DNA of 49,593 bases, from the NCBI RefSeq assembly GCF_900111005.1, contig NZ_FOFV01000034.1:1-49593 (forward strand), read 5' to 3'. Position 1 is the first letter of the stretch. The number at the start of each line of letters is the position of its first letter. Position numbers and translations under genes: made by a program. This document shows, piece by piece, positions 24,561-32,999 of this stretch. The notes under the pieces are model-generated. The model was given only the letters and a program-made list of their open reading frames with translations. It was not told the DNA's origin and searched no databases. Source of the stretch: Lentzea albida. GTDB lineage: Bacteria > Actinomycetota > Actinomycetes > Mycobacteriales > Pseudonocardiaceae.

Positions 24561-25960
24561 TGACCCGTGTTCTGACGGACTCCGAACCGAGGGTGTGGGC
24601 CGCGCTGCAGGACCCGGCCAACGCGCACCTGCTCGACTACGTCACCGAGGACCCGTTCGGCGCGCACGTGTTCCCCGGCAACGTGCCCGGCTACGGCGTC
24701 GACGACTTCCTCGGCGACCTGAGCGACCAGCTCGCCACCACGGCGCCGATCCACCTCTGGTCCTACATCCCCACCTGCGCTTACAAGTGCCGCTTCTGCC
24801 AGTACCCGGTCGTGCTGGTCAAGGGCGGGCGCAACGAGGAGAAGCTCTCGCAGTGGGTCGACTGGAACATCCGCGAGGCGCGGCTGTGGCTGCGGCGGGT
24901 GCCGGAGCTCGCGAACGCCCCCGTCGGTGAGTTCAACGTCTTCGGCGGGACCCCGTCGTTGTTGCCGGAGAGGGACATCCGGCGGCTGCTCGACTTCTAC
25001 CGGGAGAACTTCGGGTTCACCGCCGACACCACGATCCGCTTCGAGGGCGACCCGAGCACGTTCACTCCGGCGAAGCTCGAGACGCTGCGGGAACTGGGCT
25101 GCACCAAGCTGTCGAGCGGGGTGCAGTCGTTCGACGACGACGTGCTGCGGGAGTGCGGCCGCGAGCACTCGTCGCAGATGTGCGTCGACTTCGTGCGCAA
25201 CGCCCAGGCCGCGGGCTTCGAGTGGATCAGCATCGACCTCATGTACGGGCTGCTCGACCAGACCGTCGACAGCGTCCGGCGCGACCTCGACGTGGTGCTG
25301 GAGAACGAGGTCACCGCCGTGGTGTGCACCAAGCTGCACCTGAAGTCCTACGCGGAGACCAGGACCGGGGTGGCGGGGGAGCAGCCGGCGCCGTGGCAGC
25401 TGCCGCAGTACCGCGAGAAGCTGGTGCGGGACGGGCACTTCTGGCCGACGTTGCAGGAGCAGTACCTGATGCGCGAGGTGCTGACGGACGGTCTGCGGGC
25501 CGCGGGCTACACCGAGCACCCCACGATGTACTTCGCCCGCGACGGCCTCGGTCCGGAGAAGTGGAAGTCCATCATGGTGGACCAGGACAAGCAGGAGGCC
25601 GAGGTCGCGATCGGCCTGGGCGGCAGTTCGAGCTGCCGCACCTCCGAGGCGATCACCGACGTGAACTGGAAGCACTACGCCCAGGCCGTCGACGAGGGCA
25701 GGGTGCCGCTCGGCTCGGCGACCGGGTTCGACGCCACCGCACGGGAGGCGCGGGCGGTCAAGATGGCACTCTCGACGCTGCAGCCGGTGCGCGACGACCT
25801 GCACCGGGCGCGGTTCGGCAGGTCGCTGCACGACGACCCGTGGCGCGAGAAGTTCGCCTCCCTGGCCGGACGTGGTCTCGTCTCCGTCGACGACGGGGGA
25901 GTGGCGCTGACCGAGGACGGCGAGGTGCTGGTGGAGGCGATCATCAACACGGAGCTGTGA
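24560..25960 (+). CDS. HemN/HemW-like radical SAM protein
   Basis: This 466-aa protein has the radical SAM cluster motif CxxxCxxC (C73, C77, C80) in YIPTCAYKCRFCQYPVV. The next strands (FNVFGGTPSLLPERDI, TIRFEGDPSTFT, KLSSGVQSFDDDVL, DLMYGLLDQT) follow the coproporphyrinogen oxidase-like HemN/HemW pattern. A C-terminal winged-helix-like end (FASLAGRGLVSVDDGGVALT) is also typical. It has no haem-biosynthesis neighbours; coupling to a double glycosyltransferase suggests it acts on a sugar or glycosylated product. The Shine-Dalgarno GGAGG (24546-24550) lies inside the upstream gene. Confidence 0.88.
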   Translation: MTRVLTDSEPRVWAALQDPANAHLLDYVTEDPFGAHVFPGNVPGYGVDDFLGDLSDQLATTAPIHLWSYIPTCAYKCRFCQYPVVLVKGGRNEEKLSQWVDWNIREARLWLRRVPELANAPVGEFNVFGGTPSLLPERDIRRLLDFYRENFGFTADTTIRFEGDPSTFTPAKLETLRELGCTKLSSGVQSFDDDVLRECGREHSSQMCVDFVRNAQAAGFEWISIDLMYGLLDQTVDSVRRDLDVVLENEVTAVVCTKLHLKSYAETRTGVAGEQPAPWQLPQYREKLVRDGHFWPTLQEQYLMREVLTDGLRAAGYTEHPTMYFARDGLGPEKWKSIMVDQDKQEAEVAIGLGGSSSCRTSEAITDVNWKHYAQAVDEGRVPLGSATGFDATAREARAVKMALSTLQPVRDDLHRARFGRSLHDDPWREKFASLAGRGLVSVDDGGVALTEDGEVLVEAIINTEL

Positions 25961-25969
25961 CCGGGGACC

Positions 25970-25998
25970 TTGACTGGGGGCCGGTACTGGCCAATCGT
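25970..25998 (+). promoter_or_regulatory. Leaderless promoter of the amine oxidase gene
   Basis: TTGACT (25970-25975) and AATCGT (25993-25998) are 17 bp apart. Transcription would start near 26005-26006, exactly at the GTG start. The -10 box is imperfect. The TTG that could be read as an earlier start is part of this -35 element. Confidence 0.45.
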
Positions 25999-26005
25999 GT
26001 GCGGC

Positions 26006-27364
26006 GTGACTGCAGCGGATCATGGTTCGACCGACGTCGTGATCGTCGGAGCCGGTTACGCGGGGCTGGCGGCCGCGGCCCGGCTGGTTGCCGCCGGACT
26101 CGGCGTCGTCGTGCTGGAGGCCGCGGACCGGGTCGGCGGCAGGGCGTTCAGCGAGGACCTGCCCTCGGGTGTGCGCGTGGACCACGGCGCGCAGTGGACC
26201 GGCTCGTCCCAGCAACGCTTCCGCGAGCTCGCGGCGCGGTTCGACGTCGCGACCTTCCCGGCGTGGCGGACTGGCGCGCACGTCGAGATCGGGCACGACG
26301 GCACCCGCACCGACCACTCCGGTCCCGGAGTCGCCGAGTACCGGCGTGTCACCTCACAGCTCGACGAGCTCGCGTCGACCGTCGACCTGGAGCAGCCGTG
26401 GCGCAGCCCGGACTTCGCGGAGTTCGACGCGCAGTCGGCCGAGGAGTTCTTCGCCGCGCAGACCCACGACGAGGACGCGCAACGCCGGCTCGCGCTCGCC
26501 GTGCAGGCCGTGTGGTGCTGTGAGCCCCGGGAGATCTCGTTCTTCCACGTGCTGTTCTGCCTGGCCTCGGCCGGTGGGTTCGAACGGCTGACGGAGAACG
26601 GTTTCGCGCAGGAGTCCCGTTTCTCCGGCGGAGGCGACGCGGTCGCCGTGGCACTCGCGGAGTCGATGCCCGGAGTCGTGCGGCTCGGCGAGCCCGTCCT
26701 GACCGTCCGCCACACCTCCGACGGCGTCGAGGCGATCACCGCCAACGGTGTGGTGCGCGCGCGGCGGGCCATCGTCACGGTGCCGCCGGCCGCTCTGGAA
26801 CGGATCGCGTTCGACCCGGTGCTCCCGCCCGCGCGCCGCGGCTGGGCGGGGTACGCGCCGATGGGCAGGATCGCGAAGGTGCACGCGGTCTACGAGGAAC
26901 CGTTCTGGCGCAAGAAGGACCGGTCCGGCTCGGCCACCCTGCTCAGCCGCGGCCCGGTGGGCCTGGTGTTCGACAACTCGCCGGAGGACGGCTCGCACGG
27001 CGTGCTCGTCGCGTTCCTGCACGGCGACCGCGTCGACGGCTGGGCCACCGCGCCCGACTCGGTGCGCCGCACCGAGGTCCTCGCCGCCCTGAACGAGGTC
27101 GCCGGCCCGCGGGCGCGCATGCCCGTCGACTACGCCGAGATGGCGTGGTCCGAGGACGGCTGGACCATCGGCGGTGCCGCGTGCTTCGTGACGCCCGGCG
27201 GCTGGACCGAGCACGGCGAACTCGGCTGGCGCGCGCCGACCGGTGTCCTGCACTGGGCGGGCACCGAGACGTCGTCGGTCTGGAACGGTTTCCTCGAAGG
27301 CGCCGTGGTCTCCGGTGAACGCGCCGCCGACGAAGTCGTGATCGCCTTCAAAAACGCCGAGTAG
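26006..27364 (+). CDS. FAD-dependent amine oxidase
   Basis: This 452-aa flavoenzyme has the N-terminal Rossmann site VIVGAGYAGLAAAARL (GxGxxG 15-20), an acidic ribose-binding ELE-type end (VVVLEAADRVGGRAFS), and the monoamine oxidase C-terminus LHWAGTETSSVWNGFLEGAV. The family oxidises primary or secondary amines to imines. An internal WSEDGWTIGG segment also fits. It follows the glycosyltransferase-radical SAM pair by 45 bases and seems to have its own leaderless promoter, so it may be co-regulated rather than strictly co-transcribed. Confidence 0.88.
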   Translation: MTAADHGSTDVVIVGAGYAGLAAAARLVAAGLGVVVLEAADRVGGRAFSEDLPSGVRVDHGAQWTGSSQQRFRELAARFDVATFPAWRTGAHVEIGHDGTRTDHSGPGVAEYRRVTSQLDELASTVDLEQPWRSPDFAEFDAQSAEEFFAAQTHDEDAQRRLALAVQAVWCCEPREISFFHVLFCLASAGGFERLTENGFAQESRFSGGGDAVAVALAESMPGVVRLGEPVLTVRHTSDGVEAITANGVVRARRAIVTVPPAALERIAFDPVLPPARRGWAGYAPMGRIAKVHAVYEEPFWRKKDRSGSATLLSRGPVGLVFDNSPEDGSHGVLVAFLHGDRVDGWATAPDSVRRTEVLAALNEVAGPRARMPVDYAEMAWSEDGWTIGGAACFVTPGGWTEHGELGWRAPTGVLHWAGTETSSVWNGFLEGAVVSGERAADEVVIAFKNAE

Positions 27365-27416
27365 AGTTCTGCAAACGGTCGCAGTTCCCTAATTCACATA
27401 CCTGACCATTCACGTA

Positions 27417-27432
27417 CTCGAACATTTTCGAG
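27417..27432. promoter_or_regulatory. Palindrome upstream of the secreted CBM2 gene
   Basis: CTCGAA-catt-TTCGAG is a perfect six-pair palindrome about 75 bases before the start codon of the CBM2 protein, in the only AT-richer stretch here. It may be an operator. No clear -35/-10 pair was found. Confidence 0.35.
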
Positions 27433-27507
27433 AATCGTTGACTGCGGCGGGGAGAGCTATTCAGAATTCGTCTCCACGGTGATGCGCGATCCCTGCGGAG
27501 GCAACTG

Positions 27508-29169
27508 ATGACCACCCGAGCACCGGCGCTCGCCGCGGCGGCCGCGATCGTCGCGGCACTGCTCAGCGGCGCGCCGGCCCAGGCGGCACCGGCGTTGACG
27601 GCGGCGGTGACCCAGACGTCGGTGTGGAACGGCGGGTACGGCGCGGACGTGACGGTCGCGAACTCCGGTGACACGGCCAGCACGGGCTGGACGATCGAGT
27701 TCGACCTCCCGTCCGGCACGACGATCACCAGTTCGTGGAGTTCCGTGCGCACCAGCACCGGCCAGCACCACAAGTTCACGAACGCGGGTTTCAACGGCGC
27801 CGTCAAACCGGGTGCGACCGTGAAATTCGGCTTCAACGCCTCCGGCGGCGGCCTGCCCGCGAACTGCACGATCAACGGCGCCCCGTGCGGCGCCACCCCG
27901 CCCGCCGACACGCAGGCCCCGAGCACCCCGACGGGCCTGCGATCCACCGGCGTCACGTCGAGCTCGGTGTCCCTGTCGTGGACGGCCTCCACGGACGACG
28001 TCGGCGTCACCGGCTACGAGGTGCTGCGGGGCGGCGCGGTCAGCGCGACCACCACCGGCACGGCGGCCACGATCAGCGGCCTGTCGCCGGCCACCGCGCA
28101 CTCGTTCTCCGTGCGGGCCAAGGACGCGGCGGGCAACACGTCGGCGGCGAGCGCGGCCGTGAGCGTGACCACGAGCCCGGACACCGGCGGCGGCAGCACC
28201 GTGGACGTCGCCACCGCCGCCCAGCTGCAGGCGGCACTGGCCGCGGCGACCCCCGGCCAGACGATCAGGCTCGCCGCGGGCACCTACCGCGGCTCGTTCG
28301 TCGTGAACTCCCGCGCGGGCACCGCGTCCCAGCCCATCACCCTCACCGGCCCCCGCGGCGCGGTCCTGATCAACGACGGCCCGTCCGGCGAGGCCCCGTC
28401 CTGCCCGGCGCCCACCGCGGGCTGGGACTCCGGTTACGGCCTGTGGGTCTTCGGCTCCCCGCACTGGAACCTCACCGGCTTCACCGTGCAGGAGTCGAAG
28501 AAGGGCATCGTCCTCGACAACTCGCACCACACCACGATCGACGGGGTCTCGGTGCACCACGTGGACGAGGAGGCCGTCCACTTCCGCCGCTCCTCGGCCG
28601 ACGGCGTGATCCGCAACTCGACGATCACCGACACCGGCCTCGTCCAGCCCGGCTACGGCGAGGGCGTCTACCTCGGCTCCGCCAACTCCAACTGGGCCTG
28701 CCACGGCAACACCGGCGGCGTCGACCGCAGCGACCGGGTCCAGGTGCTGGGCAACAGGATCGGCCCGAACGTCGCCGCCGAGGCGATCGACGTCAAGGAA
28801 GGCACCTACGACGGCGTGATCCGCGGCAACACCTTCGACGGCCAGGGCATCACCGGCCAGAACTCGGCCGACTCGTGGGTCGACGTGAAGGGCATCGGCT
28901 ACCTGATCGAGGACAACACCGGCACGTTCCGCAGCCCCGGCACCTTCGCGAACGGTTACGAGACCCACAACACCAGCACCACCCCGGCCCTGCCCAACGG
29001 CTGCGGCAACACGTGGCGCGGCAACCGCTCCGACCTCGGCGGGGTGGGGCAGTACGCCATCAACATCACGTCGGTGTCGAAGTGCTCGGCGCTGCCCAAC
29101 GTCGTGTACGCGTCGAACACCGTCGCCGGGGCGGTGAAGGGGCTGACCAACGCGCCCGTCACTCCCTAA
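27508..29169 (+). CDS. Secreted CBM2-FnIII-beta-helix protein
   Basis: This 553-aa protein has a signal peptide cleaved near AQA (24-26). A CBM2-like carbohydrate-binding domain (about 31-130) has SVWNGGYGADVTVANSG and GWTIEFDLPSGTTI and a Cys pair near 121-129. A fibronectin III module follows (about 138-222), then a right-handed beta-helix (about 232-545) of the pectate-lyase-like type with GVYLGSANSNWACHG and EAIDVKEGTYDGVIRGN repeats. It probably binds and acts on plant or microbial polysaccharide outside the cell. Catalytic residues cannot be assigned. GGAGG precedes the ATG. Confidence 0.85.
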   Translation: MTTRAPALAAAAAIVAALLSGAPAQAAPALTAAVTQTSVWNGGYGADVTVANSGDTASTGWTIEFDLPSGTTITSSWSSVRTSTGQHHKFTNAGFNGAVKPGATVKFGFNASGGGLPANCTINGAPCGATPPADTQAPSTPTGLRSTGVTSSSVSLSWTASTDDVGVTGYEVLRGGAVSATTTGTAATISGLSPATAHSFSVRAKDAAGNTSAASAAVSVTTSPDTGGGSTVDVATAAQLQAALAAATPGQTIRLAAGTYRGSFVVNSRAGTASQPITLTGPRGAVLINDGPSGEAPSCPAPTAGWDSGYGLWVFGSPHWNLTGFTVQESKKGIVLDNSHHTTIDGVSVHHVDEEAVHFRRSSADGVIRNSTITDTGLVQPGYGEGVYLGSANSNWACHGNTGGVDRSDRVQVLGNRIGPNVAAEAIDVKEGTYDGVIRGNTFDGQGITGQNSADSWVDVKGIGYLIEDNTGTFRSPGTFANGYETHNTSTTPALPNGCGNTWRGNRSDLGGVGQYAINITSVSKCSALPNVVYASNTVAGAVKGLTNAPVTP

Positions 29170-29187
29170 GGATCCAGTGTGGACGGT

Positions 29188-29213
29188 GGCCCGGCGTCAG
29201 CCGACGCCGGGCC
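29188..29213. terminator. Bidirectional hairpin between convergent genes
   Basis: GGCCCGGCGTC and GACGCCGGGCC form a perfect 11-bp stem around an AGCC loop. It lies between the CBM2 gene (ends 29169) and the WYL regulator and contains the regulator's stop codon (29197-29199). It probably ends transcription in both directions. Confidence 0.7.
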
Positions 29214-30177
29214 GAGCCGCACGGACTGCCCGCTCGGACAACGCACCGAACGCGTCCCGCAACTCCTGCGGCCCCACCACCTCCACCTCGCAGTCGAACC
29301 GCAGGAGGTTCGCGGCGAGCGCGGCCCACGACCACGCCCCCGCCAGCAGCCTGGTCCGGCCGTCCCCGGCCTCCGAAGCGGTGTCGCCACCGACGAACGG
29401 CGCCACCTCCGCGAGCGGCAGGCCGAGCACCACCTCACCCCGGCACGGCCACTCGGTGGTCTCGGACCCCTTGAACCGCGCGGCCAGGAACGCGGCCACA
29501 TCCGCCCCCGGCACCTCCCGGGGCCTGAACCGCGGCCCGTTGGGCACGCGCAACGTCATCCGGTCGGCGCGGTAGGTCCGCCAGTCCTCGCGTTCCGCGC
29601 TCCACCCGACGAGGTACCACCGCCCGCCCCGGACGACGAGGTGGTGCGGCTGCACGCGGCGAGGAGGCCCGACGGACTCAGGACGGCCGGGGGAGGCGTA
29701 GTCGAACCGCACTTCCTCGCACGCGCGGACGGCGCTGCTCAGCGCGAGCAGCACGTCGGTGTCCACCTGCGTGCCGCCGCCGGCGGCCGAGATCTCCAGG
29801 GTGTCGACGCGCTGGCGCAGGCGGGACGGCAAGACCTGGCGCACCGTCGCCAACGCCCGTGCGGCGGCCTCCTCGATGCCCGCGCCGGTGCCGACGGCGA
29901 TCTTCAGCGCCACGGCGAGCGCGACGGCCTGGTCCTCGTCGAACAGCAGCGGTGGCACCTGGCTGCCCGCTTCGAGGCGGTAACCGCCGTCGGGACCCTT
30001 GACCGCGTGGACGAGGTAGCCGAGTTCGCGCAGGCGGTCGACGTCGCGGCGCACGGTGCGCTCGCTGACGCCCAGCCGTTCGGCCAGCAGCAGACCCGGC
30101 CAGTCGCGGCGGACCTGCAGCAGGGACAGCAACGACAGCAGTCGGCCCGACGTGGTCGTGGAGGTCGCGATCGGCAT
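29197..30177 (-). CDS. WYL-domain transcriptional regulator (YafY type)
   Basis: This 326-aa protein has an N-terminal winged helix (about 10-65, with LAERLGVSERTVRRDVDRL) and a central WYL domain (about 145-210, VRACEEVRFDYASPGRPES, then GRWYLVGWSAEREDWRTYR) and a WCX C-terminal extension. Such regulators often control the neighbouring gene in response to small ligands or nucleic acid. ATG 30177 faces a VOC-family gene across a strong palindrome, which suggests autoregulation. Confidence 0.9.
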   Translation of the reverse strand: MPIATSTTTSGRLLSLLSLLQVRRDWPGLLLAERLGVSERTVRRDVDRLRELGYLVHAVKGPDGGYRLEAGSQVPPLLFDEDQAVALAVALKIAVGTGAGIEEAAARALATVRQVLPSRLRQRVDTLEISAAGGGTQVDTDVLLALSSAVRACEEVRFDYASPGRPESVGPPRRVQPHHLVVRGGRWYLVGWSAEREDWRTYRADRMTLRVPNGPRFRPREVPGADVAAFLAARFKGSETTEWPCRGEVVLGLPLAEVAPFVGGDTASEAGDGRTRLLAGAWSWAALAANLLRFDCEVEVVGPQELRDAFGALSERAVRAARPGVG

Positions 30178-30194
30178 GGTCCGAGCTTCGCACA

Positions 30195-30221
30195 AGTAGC
30201 GGACGTTCCCTGTCCGCTACT
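30195..30221. promoter_or_regulatory. Palindromic operator between WYL regulator and VOC gene
   Basis: AGTAGCGGAC and GTCCGCTACT are perfect 10-bp arms around a seven-base spacer, midway between the two divergent starts. Regulation by the WYL protein is inferred from position. Confidence 0.7.
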
Positions 30222-30239
30222 GCTGACAAAGTCCCTCTC

Positions 30240-30686
30240 ATGTCACTCAACGCAGTTGCCCACCTGAACTTCCGCGGCCAGGCCCGGGAGGCGCTCGAGT
30301 TCTACCGCTCCGTCTTCGGCGGCCAGATCAACGTCGTCACCTACGCCGACTTCGGCATGCCCGCCGAGGTGCCCGGCGCCAAGAACGTCGTCTTCGGCGA
30401 GGTCGTCGCCGAGAACGGGTTCCGCGTCCTCGCCTACGACGTGCCCGGAGCGGACGAGCCGGTCGCGACCGGTGAGCCCACCACCCGCCGGGAGAACGGC
30501 ACCACCATCACGAAGGAGCCGTTCTTCCTGTCGGTCAGCGGCTCGTCGGCCGAGGAGGTCCGGCCGATCTGGGACGGTCTCTCCGACGGCGCGTCGGTGA
30601 TCGAGGAGTTCGGCCCCTCCCAGTGGGCGGCCGGCTTCGGGATGCTCGCCGACAGGTTCGGCGTCACCTGGATCGTCCAGGCCTGA
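30240..30686 (+). CDS. VOC-family (PhnB-like) protein
   Basis: This 148-aa protein has the vicinal-oxygen-chelate fold of the PhnB/YdcA type: AHLNFRGQAREALEFYRSVF, VVFGEVVAENGFRVLAYDVP and a WIVQA end. Members include glyoxalase-like and resistance proteins; the reaction is not known for this subgroup. It is paired with a WYL regulator across an operator. Its stop lies one base before that of the convergent TetR gene. Confidence 0.87.
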   Translation: MSLNAVAHLNFRGQAREALEFYRSVFGGQINVVTYADFGMPAEVPGAKNVVFGEVVAENGFRVLAYDVPGADEPVATGEPTTRRENGTTITKEPFFLSVSGSSAEEVRPIWDGLSDGASVIEEFGPSQWAAGFGMLADRFGVTWIVQA

Positions 30687-30687
30687 C

Positions 30688-31257
30688 TCACGGCCTGAAG
30701 GCGCGGCGCACCGTCTCGGCGAGTGCGCCGCGCCTCCGTTCGTGGTCGGCGGCGGCGTCGGACGGGGTCGCGGTGAAGAAGAGGCTGGCGGGGGACCAGG
30801 TGAGCGCGAGCATGGACACCATCGCGAGCACGTCACCCGGTTCCAGCGCCGGGTCGACCCGCCCGGCCCGCTGCTCGGCCGCGATGGCCGCCAGCTTCTG
30901 CTCCGTCTCCTCGGCCATCGAAGTGACGAGAACGCCTGAGGGGATCCGTTCCAGCCGTGCCCACGTCGCGAGCCGCACCAGGTTCGGCCTGGTCAGACAC
31001 GAGTCGTAGAGCGCGACGGCGTACCCGGGCAGGTCGTCGGCGGTGAACGGCACGGCGGTCACCAACTCGTCGGCGTGAGCCTGGAACACCGTGTCGAACA
31101 GGCGGTCCTTGTCCCCGAAGTAGGCGTAGAGCTGGGCCTTGTTCGCGTTGGCGTTCGCGGAGATGCGGTCGACCCTGGCGCCCGCGATGCCGTACGCCGC
31201 GAACTCCTCGGCCGCCGCGTCCAGCAGACGCTGCCGCGTGGCTTTGCCGTCCTTCAT
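30688..31257 (-). CDS. TetR-family repressor of the alcohol dehydrogenase
   Basis: This 189-aa regulator has a TetR helix-turn-helix (ARVDRISANANANKAQLYAYF, about 26-46, shown as domain position) and a C-terminal domain of the TetR_C class with FTADDLPGYAVALYDSCL. It is divergent from a zinc alcohol dehydrogenase, with two copies of a TAACTAACT-type site between them, so it probably represses that gene and itself. Confidence 0.88.
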   Translation of the reverse strand: MKDGKATRQRLLDAAAEEFAAYGIAGARVDRISANANANKAQLYAYFGDKDRLFDTVFQAHADELVTAVPFTADDLPGYAVALYDSCLTRPNLVRLATWARLERIPSGVLVTSMAEETEQKLAAIAAEQRAGRVDPALEPGDVLAMVSMLALTWSPASLFFTATPSDAAADHERRRGALAETVRRAFRP

Positions 31258-31267
31258 GCCTCCATCC

Positions 31268-31334
31268 TAACTAACTCGTTGGTTTGCGCGATCCGTCACC
31301 CCATGCTTACCTGGAGGAGTAACTAACTAGTTTC
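31268..31334. promoter_or_regulatory. Duplicated TAACTAACT-type operators
   Basis: Two sites share the core TAACTAACT(C/A)GTT: 31268-31280, which continues as GTTGGTT, and 31320-31332, which continues as TCTTTG. Centres are 52 bp apart, close to five helical turns. The first is an imperfect palindrome (ACTAAC/GTTGGT). Position between the divergent TetR and dehydrogenase genes suggests TetR binding. Confidence 0.6.
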
Positions 31335-31358
31335 TTTGTTGCTTCGAGGAGGCGTGAC

Positions 31359-32372
31359 GTGCGAGTCCAGGCATACGCGGCACAGGAGGCCGGAGGACCG
31401 CTGCGGCCGTACGAGTACGACAACGGGCCGCTGGGAGCGAACGAGGTCGACGTGCGGGTGACGCACGGCGGCATCTGCCACACCGACGTCAGCCTGATCG
31501 ACGACGAGTTCGGCGTCTCCCGATACCCGCTCGTCGCCGGTCACGAGGCCATCGGTGTCGTCCACGCGGTGGGTGACGCCGTCGAGGGGTTGTCCATCGG
31601 TCAACGCGTGGGCGTCGGCGCCATCGCGGGCTCCTGCTTCCACTGCGAGTGGTGCGTCAGCGGTCTGACCAACCTCTGCCCGAGCCGGGACGACACCGTC
31701 CTGCGCGGCGACCGCGGCGCGTTCGCCGGCCACGTGCGGGCGAGCGACTGGCGGCACGTGCACCCGATCCCCGACGCGATCCCGTCGGAGCAGGCCGGCC
31801 CGCTGCTCTGCGCGGGCACCACGGTGTTCTCCCCGCTCCTGGTCAACGGCGTGCGGCCCACCGACCGCGTCGCGGTGGTCGGCATCGGCGGGCTGGGCCA
31901 CCTCGCGATCCAGTTCCTGGCCGCGTGGGGCTGCGCCGTCACCGCCATCTCGACCACGCCCGCCAAGAAGGCCGACGCGGAAGGCTTCGGCGCCACCGGT
32001 TTCATCGCGTCCGGCGAGGAGGGCGCGCTGCGGGCGGCGGCCGGCTCGTTCGACTTCGTCCTGTGCACGGTCTCGGCGAACCTGCCGTGGGACGACTACG
32101 TCGGCCTCCTGCGCCCGCAGGGCACGTTGTGCGTCGTCGGCGTGCCGGAGCAGCCCATCGCGTTGTCGCCGATGAGCCTGCTGCCGGCCGCGAAACGGGT
32201 CGTCGGAGGGATCGTGGGGTCGGCAGCGCACACCCGGCAGATGCTGGACTTCGCCGCCCGGCACGACATCCGGCCCGTGGTGGAGACCTACCCGGTGGCG
32301 GAGTTCGAGAAGGCGCTCGGCCGTGTGCGGGAGGGAAGCGCGCGCTACCGCGCCGTCGTCGAGCTCGGGTGA
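31359..32372 (+). CDS. Zinc-dependent alcohol dehydrogenase (AdhC/YahK type)
   Basis: This 337-aa MDR enzyme has catalytic zinc ligands C40, H62 and E63 (GGICHTDVS, AGHEAIG) and a structural zinc site with C93, C96, C99 and C107. The nucleotide site is VAVVGIGGLGHLAIQ. Relatives reduce aldehydes with NADPH. GTG 31359 has GAGGAGG upstream. Derepression by a substrate of the divergent TetR regulator, perhaps a toxic aldehyde, is likely. Confidence 0.92.
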   Translation: MRVQAYAAQEAGGPLRPYEYDNGPLGANEVDVRVTHGGICHTDVSLIDDEFGVSRYPLVAGHEAIGVVHAVGDAVEGLSIGQRVGVGAIAGSCFHCEWCVSGLTNLCPSRDDTVLRGDRGAFAGHVRASDWRHVHPIPDAIPSEQAGPLLCAGTTVFSPLLVNGVRPTDRVAVVGIGGLGHLAIQFLAAWGCAVTAISTTPAKKADAEGFGATGFIASGEEGALRAAAGSFDFVLCTVSANLPWDDYVGLLRPQGTLCVVGVPEQPIALSPMSLLPAAKRVVGGIVGSAAHTRQMLDFAARHDIRPVVETYPVAEFEKALGRVREGSARYRAVVELG

Positions 32373-32466
32373 TCCGTTCCCAACCCGCTTGACCGCGACC
32401 CCCGCACCTGGTGAGGTCTGCACGCGCGAATCCACTTAGGACGCGGCGGCAGCACTGGGGGAACGG

Positions 32467-32952
32467 ATGAGGAACAGGATCGCGGGTGCGGTGGCGCTCG
32501 TGCTGGTGGCGGTCGGCGGGTGCGGCGCCGACGTGCCCGACGGGCTCGCGCAGAAGGTCGCGGCGGACTGCCCCGGGCTGGTCGAGCCCGAACCGCTGGC
32601 GGTCGTCACGCAGGGGTTCGTGGTGTCCCAGATCAGCTCCGAGGCCGGGCAGGCCTGCAAGGTCTGGATCAACGACGGGCGTGAGGTGCTGCTGGTGTCG
32701 CTGATCGCCCACGCCAGCGAGCAGGAGGCGGTGCAGCGCACCGCCGGGCTGTGCGACGACATGGCGCTGGACGAGCCGGACAAGTCGTGCGCCGCGGCCG
32801 TGTCCGGCAACGAGACCTACGCCCTGCACGGCGTGGCCGGGCGGTGGGAGGCGCGGATCACCGTCTACGAGATCCTGGTGGGCGACGACGCGAAGGACGC
32901 CGTGCACCAGATGCTCGAAGACCTCAGGAAGTCCGAGAAGACCAAGTCGTGA
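32467..32952 (+). CDS. Lipoprotein, unknown function
   Basis: This 161-aa protein has a signal peptide with lipobox (LVAVGGC, Cys near residue 20) and a mature domain with four further cysteines in positions that could form two disulfides. It resembles small DUF3558-like actinobacterial lipoproteins only loosely. It would be anchored on the outer face of the membrane. A strong hairpin terminator follows. Confidence 0.72.
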   Translation: MRNRIAGAVALVLVAVGGCGADVPDGLAQKVAADCPGLVEPEPLAVVTQGFVVSQISSEAGQACKVWINDGREVLLVSLIAHASEQEAVQRTAGLCDDMALDEPDKSCAAAVSGNETYALHGVAGRWEARITVYEILVGDDAKDAVHQMLEDLRKSEKTKS

Positions 32953-32955
32953 ACA

Positions 32956-32992
32956 CGTGTGGGCCGCCCCGGCACGCGGGGCAGCCCACACG
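32956..32992. terminator. Long hairpin between convergent genes
   Basis: CGTGTGGGC-c-GCCCC pairs with GGGGC-a-GCCCACACG around a seven-base loop: 14 pairs with one internal mismatch. It sits between the lipoprotein stop (32952) and the GH114 stop (33000) and probably serves both strands. Confidence 0.75.
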
Positions 32993-32999
32993 GCTCGGA

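Noticed and set aside
25970..26005. TTG start extending the amine oxidase by 12 residues
   Set aside because: The TTG is the first half of a -35 box (TTGACT), so it would not be in the mRNA.
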